Assembly (NCBI GenBank): GCA_905183005.1
Contig: CAJJDO010000061.1
Coordinates: 443,338-507,337, forward strand
DNA: 64,000 nt
Reading direction: 5' to 3'
Source: Paramecium pentaurelia
Taxonomy: Eukaryota > Ciliophora > Oligohymenophorea > Peniculida > Parameciidae
Within the stretch, counting starts at the first letter, position 1, and each line of letters opens with the position of its first letter. The translations under genes and the position numbers were made by a program. Below, piece by piece: positions 12,237-23,767 of this stretch. The notes under the pieces are model-generated. The model had not been told where the DNA came from, made no database searches, and worked only from the letters and a program-made list of their open reading frames with translations.

Positions 12237-13480
12237 ATGAATATGAAACCTAGAGTAGTTATGGTTGGAACAATAGGATGTGGTAAAACAACTTTACTCA
12301 ACAAAATTTGTAATAAAATTCTAAAAACATATTCGGGAGGATCTCAAGATACTAAAGAACCAAATATAAGTCACAGCGCTTATGGGAAAGGATTTCTATT
12401 GTTAGATGCACCTGGATTTTGTGATTATTATACAAGACTAAATGATTGCATTGGAATACTAAAATCTATAACAGATGAACCTATAAACTAACTGCTTGTT
12501 GTAGTTGAATTTTATCCAGACACTGAAGAGTAATTGAAAAGGATTATAAATATTTTCAAAAGAATTAAGGATGTTATTACAGTAGTTATTAATTTTTTTT
12601 ATCATTCTGATGATTAAAATGAAAATAGAGAAAAAATTATTAAATGGCTAAAGTAAATAGAAGTAGAATCAGTGATATTTAATTGTAAGAATACATCAGG
12701 AGAAGAGCTTTGCAATTAGATCGATAGAATAAATTCTAATTCAAAATAAGGAAGGATATTTGAGTTAAAATAAACAGAACTCTTTCGTAATTTTAATTTA
12801 TTTAGTTAAAATTATGACATATTTGAAAATTTGATAGATGCACAATATTAACTTAGAGATTAGTTTGAAGGCATCGGGCGAATAGTTACAAAAGCAATTG
12901 AAGATTTTCCAATTACTCAATCAAAAATTTCAGAGTTTGCACATTAAATAATATTACATATCAAAGATCAAGCTGATAATTGTTTTTTTTAATTTAAACA
13001 AAAGAGGATCGATTTATTTGAAAATATATATGCAATTGTCAATATAAAGAATTATAAATTTTAGCAGACAATCGAATTAAGAAACATTTATCTCAATAAG
13101 TTTATCGTACCATTTATTATGCATTATAGAAAATGAAATAAGGTGGGTTTTTAGATGTTAATTTTATTAAACAATGTCCTTATTGTGGAGAAATTTGGAT
13201 ATAGCCAAATAAATTTGAGGGTTTAATATTTTGTGGATCATCAAAGTCTAAAGATATTTATCATCAATAAAAATTTTAAATAAAAATGTTAGGCTGCGGT
13301 AAGTAATTGTAATGGAATGATTTGAAATCTTTACCATTATCCTTTTTGAATAATGAATCTAATATAGAATCTTTTAATTATTTATCTGCTGTTTTATCAT
13401 AAGAGGAGGAAGATAAATATATTAAAGCAGCTAAGAAAATTGAAACTTTAATAAAAGAGAAAAAAATTATAATAATTTGA
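12237..13480 (+). CDS. AIG1/GIMAP-like P-loop GTPase with Cys-rich C-terminus
   Basis: ATG at 12237 and TGA at 13478-13480 give 406 residues after a 23-nt intron (13107-13129). The P-loop GTIGCGKTT is at residues 12-20, and a DAPGF motif (DxxG, Walker B/G3) follows about residue 58. No clean NKxD/TKxD motif is visible at the expected G4 position (VVINFFYHSDD), so base specificity is uncertain. The middle is helical and Lys/Glu/Gln-rich. After the intron comes QCPYCGEIW and later GCGKQLQWNDL, a CxxC...C pattern suggesting a zinc-binding module. The N-terminal GTPase resembles AIG1/GIMAP or septin-type G domains. Family assignment is by motif only. The gene looks intact. A second ATG lies two codons downstream. 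Confidence 0.82.
13107..13129 (+). other. 23-nt intron in the GTPase gene
   Basis: The intron starts GTACCA and ends TTATAG. Unspliced, the frame meets TGA within a few codons. Spliced, IYLNKFI continues into KMKQGGFLDVN and the CPYCG motif, and remains open for a further 115 or so codons. The total length after removal is a multiple of three. Confidence 0.88.
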
Positions 13481-14229
13481 TTTTGCTATCATTTTAATAT
13501 ATTATAATTAAAATATTTATTATTATTAATAATAATACAAGTTGATTTTAGGTTATTTAAACCAGACACCAGAATTCTTATAATTGATAAATTATTTTTG
13601 CCATTCCTTACTTTCTTCAGATCTTTTGAATTCAAAATTGCTAATAAATCATTAGAATAAATATAAATCTTATCTTTTCCAAGACTACAAATATTATTGA
13701 TAAAACTTCAACTGTTTATGAAATTTCTAATCTAAGTATTTTTATATTAATGAAATTCATACAAATATATTTAATTTCACAAAACAGGTGATAGTTTTCA
13801 GAGTATTTCATTATTTGATAATTTTATATAAAAGCAAATCAAATATAATAAAGGATTTAATAAATATATCTTTATACTTTTTAGATATCTTTCGTTTAAT
13901 AATCCCAATCAAGAATAGTTATAACCAATTATAATTTATTCATAATTTTTAAAAGTGAAACAACATTTAATCCCTTTTGAAAAATTATTTTATTATTAAC
14001 ATTATTAATTATTATGCAAGTTCTAACTAAAATAGAGGTTTAGGTTCTTAATACGAAGAATTTCTTTATTATTGTATAAAATTTTTATTTAAAAATAACT
14101 TTTAAAACATTGTTAATCATTTTTAAGCTTATTAAGAAATTTTAGTTGTAATTCCAAAAATACTGAAAGAGGAATCAGTGCGAGTTAATATTAGTAAAAT
14201 TAAATAATTAAAAAAACCCATTTATATTT
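13481..14229. other. A+T-rich stretch without a gene
   Basis: This follows the GTPase stop. Frames on both strands are short or have no coding character. Nothing further can be supported. Confidence 0.4.
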
Positions 14230-14530
14230 ACTTATTTTTTTGAGGTTAATAATGTTATGCATAAAGGAGTAAACCTAAAAATTTATTTAATTAAAAATAA
14301 AGATGATTACCCAGGTTTAAGTTCTTTATTATGAAAGAGATTGTCAGATTATTATTCTAAATAAATTGGAATTGGAATCAATATTCTTCCTTCTACTAAA
14401 AATGGGACTGCGAAAGGTTGAATTTTATAATGCTACTTTTGCAACTTATTTAGATAATCAAGCCATCTCTAAATATTAAATAATGCTGCTTTAAGATTTG
14501 ATGGATCTCTATTATCAAATATTTATGAAT
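14230..14530 (+). pseudogene. Unidentified coding relic with in-frame TGA codons
   Basis: One frame gives protein-like sequence (VNNVMHKGVNLKIYLIKN, then DDYPGLSSLL) interrupted by TGA twice, after which similar-quality sequence resumes in the same frame. No start codon or clear family is visible. I read it as a decayed gene piece. Confidence 0.3.
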
Positions 14531-14995
14531 TTTAATGTAATCTACATCCTTTTTTTATTTTATATATTTATATCAGCATTAAAGAAATCTAATTTTTTAA
14601 AGTCAGGAAAGAATTAGCAAGACTAAAAAAGAATTATAAAATAAGATATTTTTGTAATAATTGATGAAGAAATAGAAAACAGCCAAATAAGTTAAAATAA
14701 AGTATAAATTATAAAATTACAGTGTTATTGGTTATTAAATAATTCAATTTACATTTATATTCATTTTATCATCAATTAATCAAATTAGATAATTCGAGAA
14801 TATCCTTTAAAAAATATAGAATTATAAATTTAATGAATAGTCTTAATGTTTTTTATTAGAATCTGATTAAACTACTAAAGCAAATATTAGTATAATAAAT
14901 TTCAATTCAAATGATTCCTTTAAAAATTTTAAAGATGCTTAAAATAAGTTGATTGATTGATTATCTTAAAAAGGACTTAAAATAACCAATAGATT

Positions 14996-15340
14996 GAATT
15001 TTAAGACTTAAACGAAAGTCAGGCTAAAATGTAAATAAATAGGTAAAGTTTTGTTATAAGCTTAAAAAGTTATCAATGTAGTATTTATTAATTTAAAAAT
15101 GAAAAATCTAATAGATATTAGAGTAAGATTGTAATGCTTATACAAAAATTCAGAAGTTAATAATAAAAGAGTAACAATAGAATAAACATCAACAACAAGA
15201 AAATTGTTGATTAGGATTTTTAGATTTGATGATGCACCTCAATAATTAAGGATAAGTGCGTAAAAATTTATAAAAAATATCATCTAGGGCTTTGTGTAAG
15301 ATCTTTTGGTAAGATAGTCATTTTAAGTTAACTATTCTTT
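14996..15340 (+). pseudogene. Unidentified open frame, probably a relic
   Basis: A TGA-free frame of about 110 codons, rich in Lys/Arg/Gln (for example YKNSEVNNKRVTIEQTSTTR), has no supported start or end. It could equally be a chance open frame, since TGA is rare in such A+T-rich DNA. Confidence 0.2.
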
Positions 15341-16139
15341 TTTTTGGCTAAATTATATAATATGTGAGCTAACATGAATAATTATTAAATATTCAATGAA
15401 AGCTTTATAAAAAGAACATCAATATAAATAGGAATAATAATTCGAAGAAAACCTAAGATCTGATAGTTATTTAATATTGCAAAAATCAATGTATTAATTA
15501 GGTTAAGTATGATTAATATTTTCCTTGAACAATTCGTGAAATAAATTATATTTCATGCAAATGATATCTAAGACTATTAGGATTTAAATATGTTATTTTT
15601 TTGATTTTATTTAATTATACTTTGATCATCATTTAATTAAGTAGCATAAACCAAAATTTAATCTTTTTAAATCAAGCCATTAAATCATAAATAATAGATT
15701 TTTATGTAAGAAATAATAATTAATATTATTAAAAGATTAAAATGAATTTTTGGATTTAAATCAAAGAGGATTATAAATTTATACAATGTAGAGAACAAGA
15801 AATTTTGGAAAATTAAGATAGACTTTTCCAATAAACTGGGAAAGTATTAGTTTTCAACTTAATCATCTTTAGATACGCCATGGTGGGGTTCAAGTTCCAG
15901 ATACTTTATAGAAGAAGAGCTATTAAGAGTTTTATTAATAAATTGTGTAAAATTATACAATTTGATTAAGAATTATAAGAGGAGGTTAGAGCTTTTTATT
16001 TTTTAATAGTAATCTTTTGGACAATATTATTTTGATAGATTAGGTGTGGAATTCTATTTTTATTTAATTTGTGTGAGATACTAATTATAAAATGTTCATA
16101 ATCTTTAATAATAACCTAGTAGTTTATCAAATAAAAAAT

Positions 16140-17110
16140 TTCACAAAAAATCGATGCTAAAATGAATAGAAGTTGTTCAGTGAGAATTGCCCATTCTAAA
16201 CGCTGAAGTTGGAATCGAATTTCCTGTTCTCAGATACTGTAAATGGGGTAGTTCCTTAACTATGAACTCTTTGTATAGCTAGATCTTGATTGGAAACATC
16301 TAAGAAAAATTGTAAAATTTTTGCCTAATATCTTGGTCCTAATGTTTAAATGATGATTTTAAAATAAATCGATTTGATATAATATCCAATATTATTTTTA
16401 TTAATATAGGTAGAATAGCTATTCATAAAGTACTATTTATTAATATTAATCTTAATATTAAAATTTAATATAATATAAGGTTGATTAATGTTTTATGTTT
16501 TGATAAATCACAATAAAGCTGGAGTTTAGATTGATAAAAGTGCGATAAAGGAACAGCTAAACTACAGCTAGAAGTAATTGCTTGAACCATAAGTTCAAAG
16601 CCTCCAATCAACAAATTAAAATCTCCTTTTAAGAAAATTCTAGAATAAGTATTAAATTGTTTAGATAGTCCGAAAAATTTCTTCAAATCTTTCATAATCC
16701 TCAGGTCTAAACCAATTGGGCATTGTCATCACGGCGCCATTGCTTCATGAATCTAGGTTAACTGAGTTTTATCGAAAAAAGAAGGTCCAGAACTTTGGAT
16801 TCTTATCTCCCTATTCTCATCATGCCGTATTGTTCATCTATCTTACTCATAACTACTTCTCTGATATCAAACTTAGTAGACTCAAGGATCATACTTCCTG
16901 TTATGATTTACACAAAAATCTACCACAAAAGCAAATATTTTGACCTTGGCAAAGAATTGGTAATCACATTCAATCAGTAGATCAGTAACCTAAGGTGTGG
17001 GCTTGATGTTTTAGGCTCACCCAATTAGTATTTAGGAGAAATCGATTCCATCTTTCCAAATAATTATCATGTGGCCAATGCTAAATTTTTTAATTTAACT
17101 TTTAGATTGA
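16140..17110 (-). pseudogene. Unidentified pseudogene, several frameshifts
   Basis: Minus-strand frames carry convincingly coding sequence in pieces, in order: HWPHDNYLERWNRFLLNT; then FDIREVVMSKIDEQYGMMRI running to FMKQWRRDD; then PNWFRPEDYERFEEIFRTI; then FLKGDFNLLIGGFELMVQAI; then ILQFFLDVSNQDLAIQRVH. Each piece is in a different frame from the next, with no GT...AG interval that joins them, so the gene is disabled. G+C is visibly higher than in the surroundings. I do not recognise the protein. The plus-strand frames overlapping here are shadows. Confidence 0.5.
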
Positions 17111-17194
17111 TTAAATATCATAATCATTCTCAAGTTTAAATAATGATTAGATTATTTAAATTATCATTTATTCGAAGAGATCAATTTGTATTAT
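16173..17194. repeat. Direct repeat, left copy (about 1.02 kb), ends at single N
   Basis: Bases 16173-17193 are identical by eye to 17196-18216, and the copies meet at the single N at 17195. This is the same signature as at 6474, 8356 and 60300. Confidence 0.9.
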
Positions 17195-17195
17195 N

Positions 17196-18130
17196 TTGTT
17201 CAGTGAGAATTGCCCATTCTAAACGCTGAAGTTGGAATCGAATTTCCTGTTCTCAGATACTGTAAATGGGGTAGTTCCTTAACTATGAACTCTTTGTATA
17301 GCTAGATCTTGATTGGAAACATCTAAGAAAAATTGTAAAATTTTTGCCTAATATCTTGGTCCTAATGTTTAAATGATGATTTTAAAATAAATCGATTTGA
17401 TATAATATCCAATATTATTTTTATTAATATAGGTAGAATAGCTATTCATAAAGTACTATTTATTAATATTAATCTTAATATTAAAATTTAATATAATATA
17501 AGGTTGATTAATGTTTTATGTTTTGATAAATCACAATAAAGCTGGAGTTTAGATTGATAAAAGTGCGATAAAGGAACAGCTAAACTACAGCTAGAAGTAA
17601 TTGCTTGAACCATAAGTTCAAAGCCTCCAATCAACAAATTAAAATCTCCTTTTAAGAAAATTCTAGAATAAGTATTAAATTGTTTAGATAGTCCGAAAAA
17701 TTTCTTCAAATCTTTCATAATCCTCAGGTCTAAACCAATTGGGCATTGTCATCACGGCGCCATTGCTTCATGAATCTAGGTTAACTGAGTTTTATCGAAA
17801 AAAGAAGGTCCAGAACTTTGGATTCTTATCTCCCTATTCTCATCATGCCGTATTGTTCATCTATCTTACTCATAACTACTTCTCTGATATCAAACTTAGT
17901 AGACTCAAGGATCATACTTCCTGTTATGATTTACACAAAAATCTACCACAAAAGCAAATATTTTGACCTTGGCAAAGAATTGGTAATCACATTCAATCAG
18001 TAGATCAGTAACCTAAGGTGTGGGCTTGATGTTTTAGGCTCACCCAATTAGTATTTAGGAGAAATCGATTCCATCTTTCCAAATAATTATCATGTGGCCA
18101 ATGCTAAATTTTTTAATTTAACTTTTAGAT
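17196..18130 (-). pseudogene. Second copy of the unidentified pseudogene
   Basis: It is identical by eye to the copy in 16173-17110 and carries the same frameshifts, as expected of an assembly duplicate. Confidence 0.5.
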
Positions 18131-18217
18131 TGATTAAATATCATAATCATTCTCAAGTTTAAATAATGATTAGATTATTTAAATTATCATTTATTCGAAG
18201 AGATCAATTTGTATTAA
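17196..18217. repeat. Direct repeat, right copy (about 1.02 kb)
   Basis: This is the second copy of 16173-17194, starting right after the N at 17195. It carries a second copy of most of the minus-strand pseudogene and runs on into unique sequence. Confidence 0.9.
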
Positions 18218-19658
18218 ATATGCGTCCTTAATCACATGCTCCTTATTATTTTTATATGGGCTAATTTTTTGACTAAGTGTTCATTACCTGTTGATGTTGG
18301 ATTTAAATATTAAATATGATTTTTAGAATTATAAATTGATCTTGTTCCTCAAAGATTATTTAGGTAGGTAAATGTGATGCGTATCTAATCAAATAAGAAA
18401 GCATAATTAAAATATATTTGAATAGTTGAATAAATAGTAAACTAATAAAAATTATTGATGAAAATATTAAAAATGCTTTAAAATATGCCAATTTAAATAA
18501 TCATAATTCAGAAAGATATATGTATTTTGCATTTATAGATTCAAAGATGATCACCAAAAGAAAAGTAGTATGATGAATAACTTGTTGTTAAATTTATTAA
18601 TTTGAGTTATTTTCTTTAAATTAAAAACACTTAAGTATTATAGCTTATGATAATATCAATGAAATTTAGATGAGAGAATTAAACATTTTACTAAAGATTA
18701 ATACTTTTGGATTAGGTAGTGATATTATTTTCTTTTTGAAATTTGTTGCTGAAATACAAACATACACACAGTATAACATAAATGAAACCTAATTGAATAA
18801 TGAATGAGTAAATTTTAATATATTGGTTATTTTTTGAATATCAGGGTAATAAGTAAAGTATTGATTCTAATTTTGAAAGAGTTTAATTAAAATTCCTTAT
18901 AACATTAAATGTGTAATTTTAATGAATAATAACTAAGGTAAAAAATAAAACAAAGCCAAATATTTAAAAGGAAAAATTCAATGCAATTTAAAGTAAAAAG
19001 TAATTGAAAATTATAGTATCTTATAAAATCAAAACAAATTATGGATAGCTTCTATACTAATTGTTTATTTAAACATCAAAATAATCAATATGCTTCATTA
19101 ATATCAGATGATGGTTTCAGAGAGGAAAGCTGTACAGGAATCTTAAAGCATGTAGGTATTAATATAATAAATCGCTGAAAAAGTTCAATAAAAAAATTCG
19201 AATATTAAAAAAAAAGATAAATTATTGGCACATAACATGAAAGATTTCTATTTAATATTTCTTTTTTCATAGAAAAGGATGGATGGATTTTACTGGAGGG
19301 TTATCTAGCTATTTATGTGCCTGAAAACCTTCAAATATGTTTTTAAGGATCCTTATGATTTATGGAAATAGAGAGCAGTAAATTGAATACATTAACTGGT
19401 CAAAAATCAAATTAGACAAGTGATTTCAATTAAACAATTAATTAATCCAAAAATATTGAATTTCGCTTTATTATCTAAGCTTGACCATTGTCATAGTCAG
19501 AGCGAAGTAAGAGAGTGAAGAGCAATTCTATCATTTAAAGAAATGTATCACTTGTTAAAAAGTATTATTGTCCCTTTTATAAATCCTGAGTTATCATTTT
19601 TCTGATAAGTTTATGATATTAATTAACAAATTCAATTTTAATGTATGAAATTAAAAAT
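18218..19658. other. Gene-poor stretch with short coding-like scraps
   Basis: Two scraps on the plus strand look protein-derived. At 19041-19150 is MDSFYTNCLFKHQNNQYASL, and near 19280-19500 is a frame with TFKYVFKDPYDLWKQRAVN ending in TGA. Neither extends into a gene, and near 18480-18570 another frame stops after about 35 codons. These are probably remnants. Confidence 0.3.
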
Positions 19659-19745
19659 TCATGATGATATATCTTTAATTTTCACTTTAGAATTACTAAT
19701 ATAAACACATGGAAATAAATCTTAAGATATATCTATCTCTTTGAT

Positions 19746-19777
19746 CTATATAAATATATATATATAATAATATTTAC
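19746..19777 (-). other. 32-nt intron in the SPRY-like C-terminal region
   Basis: It begins GTAAATATT and ends TATATAG on the minus strand. Splicing joins NSQDILI to KEIDISQDLFPCVYISNSKV before the TGA at 19659. Confidence 0.7.
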
Positions 19778-19940
19778 TAAAATATCTTATGAATTGTATT
19801 TAGTCCATTTTATATATTTATATTCTACATTCACTTCCATTATTATTATATAATTAACTTAAAATTTAAATGCTTTTCCTTGAGTAGTATTATTTGAATG
19901 ATGGAAATATGTACCACCTTATTCTTTTAATAGGTATGAT

Positions 19941-19968
19941 CTAGATTATAATTAATTATATTTAATAC
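19941..19968 (-). other. 28-nt intron in the SPRY-like C-terminal region
   Basis: It begins GTATTAAAT and ends ATCTAG. Splicing joins GDGQGKG to SYLLKEQGGTYFHHSN and keeps the domain in frame. Confidence 0.75.
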
Positions 19969-22295
19969 CCTTTACCTTAACCATCACCTTGATATCCATT
20001 TTATTTAATCATTTCTCTAAATCCTATTCCAATTTCACACCACGAACTAATTCTAAGTATTTCGATTTCAAAGTGTATTATACCAATTTTAGGAATCACT
20101 TTTTCACACATACAATAGCCTTCAGTATTAATATCAATATCAACAATCTTTCCATTATCACTTATCACAATATCATTATGTTTATAATTATTTGAAAATG
20201 TTTAGCCTTTTTAAAATTATAAATTCTTAGATAATTTGATTAAAAATTCATACTTTTTCTAATTCCATTTTATCTATTTCTAACTTCTTATTAATTTTAT
20301 TAAGTTTTGTTTATACGGTTTTCAATTCTGAATCTTTTTACACCATTTTTTGATTAAATGATTCTTATAATTTATTTTCTATTCAATATTGTAAAAATTT
20401 AATACATTAATCTTATTGTTCCTTCAATAAATTGATATTATCTTATTAAAATTATTTCTTCAGATTAATATTATCTTAATTTACTTGATCTAATTATTTT
20501 TTAAGATTTTAATATTCTTTTTCCATCATCTCTAATTTCTTATTTAAATCAGTTATTTTTTCTTCAAATTCCTTTTTTTATAAATTTAGTTATTTTGTAT
20601 CTATGAAATAAATAATAAGATTACTTTCTAATTCTAAATTAAAATTTTTTCTTTATAATTAATTAAATCATTCTCCAATTAATAAATATTACAAAACTTC
20701 TTCAATTATTTACTATTATTCTCAAAGGTATTCTCATAATCATTAATTATATTTTATAAATTTTAATATTAAGACTTGATTAATTATTCTGATTTATTAG
20801 TCTAATCTGTTGTTTTAGATTAAATATTTGATTTAATTTATTTTATTATCTAAAAATGTTTCTAATATAGTTAAATAGTCTAATCAAATAAATTGAATTA
20901 ACTTTAATATTTTTTTGCCTAATCAATCATAAGTTCTATTTCCTATATTAAATTAATATAATCTTTATAATTTTCATCCTTTTGTACAGATTTCTATATT
21001 TATGAAATCGTATCAGATAATTATATTATAAAATTTCTTTCAACTATTTAAAAATCTAAATAAATGTATTACTTGAGATGCCTCTAAAAATATCTAATGA
21101 TTATTAGATATCTTATTAATCATATTGTTTTAACAATTCGAGATGATTCTCAATCTCTTTCTTGAAAATTTAATCTTTACTTTTTACATTTGTTGCTGCT
21201 TAATTTGATGTTACATTTTCCTTTTCTACCAATTACTTTAATCTTTCAGTAATTATTAATCATCTAATGCTTAAATTGAATTTTTTTTTATCTAATTAGA
21301 TTCTTTTGTCTTATCAATACATAAGTATTAATCTGTAAATAATTTGTCGTAAATTTCATTTAATTTTTAATTATAATTCTTTCTCATCTAACCTATTTAA
21401 TTAAATAATTCAGCCTTTTTTTCTTTACTCTCCTTCTTATACTCTTTTAAAATCCTTTCAGATTCTGAACTGTATTCCTTCCATTATTTATTTACATTTT
21501 CTATAGTTGAATATTTGATTAATGGATTTTCAGAAATACAATCTATGCATGCAAGTCTTTTTTCAATTTCCTTTTCTTATGTATCCATATCAATCATGAT
21601 AATTTCCTTTTTATGATGACTGGATATTCTACTTAAACTTGGAGTTTTCTATTTATATTTAAATTATAAATACTGATTCATTTTAAGTCATTAATAATGG
21701 AAGTAATTCAATTACATTAATTTCCATAATATCCTTTATTTTTTCTATTGTATTTTTAAAAGTATCTAAAGTCTATGTGTATTCAGAATTATTAAATAAT
21801 TATTCAAATTAATTTTAGATTTCATTAATGAAATTATTATCTTCTAATAATTATGATGATTTTATTCGTCCTAAGTATATAATTCTAATAATTATTTAAT
21901 ATCTTCAAAGCAATTATACTACTATTCATAATTTTGTATTTCTAATTTTTCTTTTTAAATAGGAATAGTATACCTGTTTATACATTTTTTCCAATGAATC
22001 ATTTATAGATTATTTGAAATCCATAATTTAATCTAAAATATTCTTATAATAATTGAGCCTAGCTTAATTCTCTTTAGTTTTAATGTCTAATTATTAAGCT
22101 TTAGATTCTTTTCTTAGATTATTCTATAGTTGTCACTTTATTATTTTTCATTTTTTCAAATAAGCATTAACAAAAATAGAATTAAATCTGTGCTTTATCT
22201 GATAAGTCCAAATCAACTGCAATAAGTTCTAAATTGTCAATTTTGCATATAGTTTCTTAATTTTTTTGGGTTTATTTTTATTAGAGGGTATTCAT

Positions 22296-23767
22296 TTTGA
22301 TTATTTTAATGATTAATGAAATTTATAAGAATTATCACTCTAAAATGTTAAAATATATGAAATTACATTTTAATTCTATCATAAAATAAAAATATATCTG
22401 ATATATATTCAAGTTCATCATAAATATTAATCAAACTTTCGTTATTATAAATAAATCACTCTATTTATATTATCCGTATTCCCTTGATAAATCAATATTT
22501 TAGAATTTCCTTGATTCTCACTCTTTTAAACCTTTATAATTTCGTGAATGTCAATTAGACATTACATAGAGAAATTATTTAATTAAAAAAATAAGAAATA
22601 AAATTCTATTTTATTCTTTTAATGATAATATCCTAATAAAAATCTTCAATAATGAATTTATATTAAAAGGAGATTATTTACTCCTATATCTATAAAGGGC
22701 TCGTTTAGAATGGCTGGCTTTTCTAAGAAATTTCAAATTTTCTCTTCTTTATAATCAAAATGAAGTTTCTCTTCTATGGTTAACCCTAAAATTATTATTT
22801 TCTATAATTATTTTTATCTTATATCCAACTTTATTCAGTAAATCTTCAAATGATAAACTAAAATATATAATTAAACAGAATTATTAGTGTTATCATAGAA
22901 ACTTATTTTTAAATAATTTGAGATTATACGGAAAATATATTATATTTTACAAATTATCATAACATTTAGAAATAATTATTTGTAATGTTTCGGTGTTTTA
23001 AACTGTTAGTTAATTGCTTAGCCATTTTAATTATTTTTCAACATTTATATACTATTTAATAATTTAATTCATTTTTACTAGTAGGGATATTTCAAACTGC
23101 AAAGTTCAAATTGAAAATAATTATAATTTATATTAATAAATTAAATTGATAGTTTATTAATTATCAACTAGCTGATAAAATGTAACATATCTAATTCTTA
23201 AGGTCACAATGAATTAATTTGTTATTTGTGGTAAATTGCTAAAATGAACTTAAATATCAACTTATGTATTATCAACCGAAAAAACATAATGAGAATTTCT
23301 ATATTTACCAAAATTTAGAAAAATGATTTGCTCTCTTTTTTCAGACATTGAATTAGTTTTTCATTAATTATTTATAAACTTGTTATATCATTTCTTAAAG
23401 AGAATTATTAAACTTGATAAATAATTTAATCTCATAAAAGAAGTTTTGTAAATGGATTTTAAATACTCCATCTCTATAGTTATTAATCCATTTCATAAAT
23501 TATTTGATCATACATAGATCATTCACTGTCAAATAGCAATTACAATATACTCTTTTTTAGATCATGAAAGAAAATTAAATAGAAAAGAAATAAAATTTTA
23601 CAATCAACTAATATATATATTTACAATTTTTTAAAAACTTTTTATCATAATTAATAATTATGATAAAATAACAAAAATCATATCATAATACTCAGTTTTT
23701 GTAGAATATTTTTTTTTAATACAACAAAAAGATCTTTTAATAAAAATACTATTATTTATTTATTTAT
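22296..23767. other. A+T-rich interval with short minus-strand scraps
   Basis: Around 22430-22560 and 22770-22860, minus-strand frames give short coding-like runs (SKILIYQGNTDNINRVIYL; DLLNKVGYKIKIIIENNNF) that soon stop. The rest shows nothing I can support. The 3' end of the giant gene abuts the right side. Confidence 0.35.

Larger units (their letters stand above)
19659..22295 (-). pseudogene. Coiled-coil protein with SPRY-like C-terminus, frameshifted
   Basis: The minus strand starts at ATG 22295 with a Cys-containing N-terminal segment (TICKIDNLELIAVDLDL ... YFCQCLFEKMKNNK), resembling a degenerate zinc/B-box-like motif. A long Lys/Glu/Gln-rich coiled-coil region follows (for example TFKNTIEKIKDIMEINVIEL). 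The C-terminus reads NDIVISDNGKIVDIDI, YCMCEKVIPKIGIIHFEIE, IGIGFRE and VNVEYKYIKWTKYNSQ, a SPRY/galectin-like fold seen at the end of many Paramecium proteins. Two introns (19746-19777 and 19941-19968) restore this part up to TGA at 19659-19661. Upstream, the coding frame changes at three or more places that no GT...AG interval explains. I therefore call it a recently disabled paralogue; sequencing errors are the alternative. Confidence 0.6.

Noticed and set aside
15870..15900. tRNA-like T-loop (GGTTCAAGTTCC)
   Set aside because: The flanking bases do not form a T stem, and no acceptor or anticodon arm fits.
16716..16980. Plus-strand ORFs of 61-75 codons (and their copies at 17739-18003)
   Set aside because: They overlap minus-strand sequence with much stronger coding character, and their length is not unusual when TGA is the only stop.
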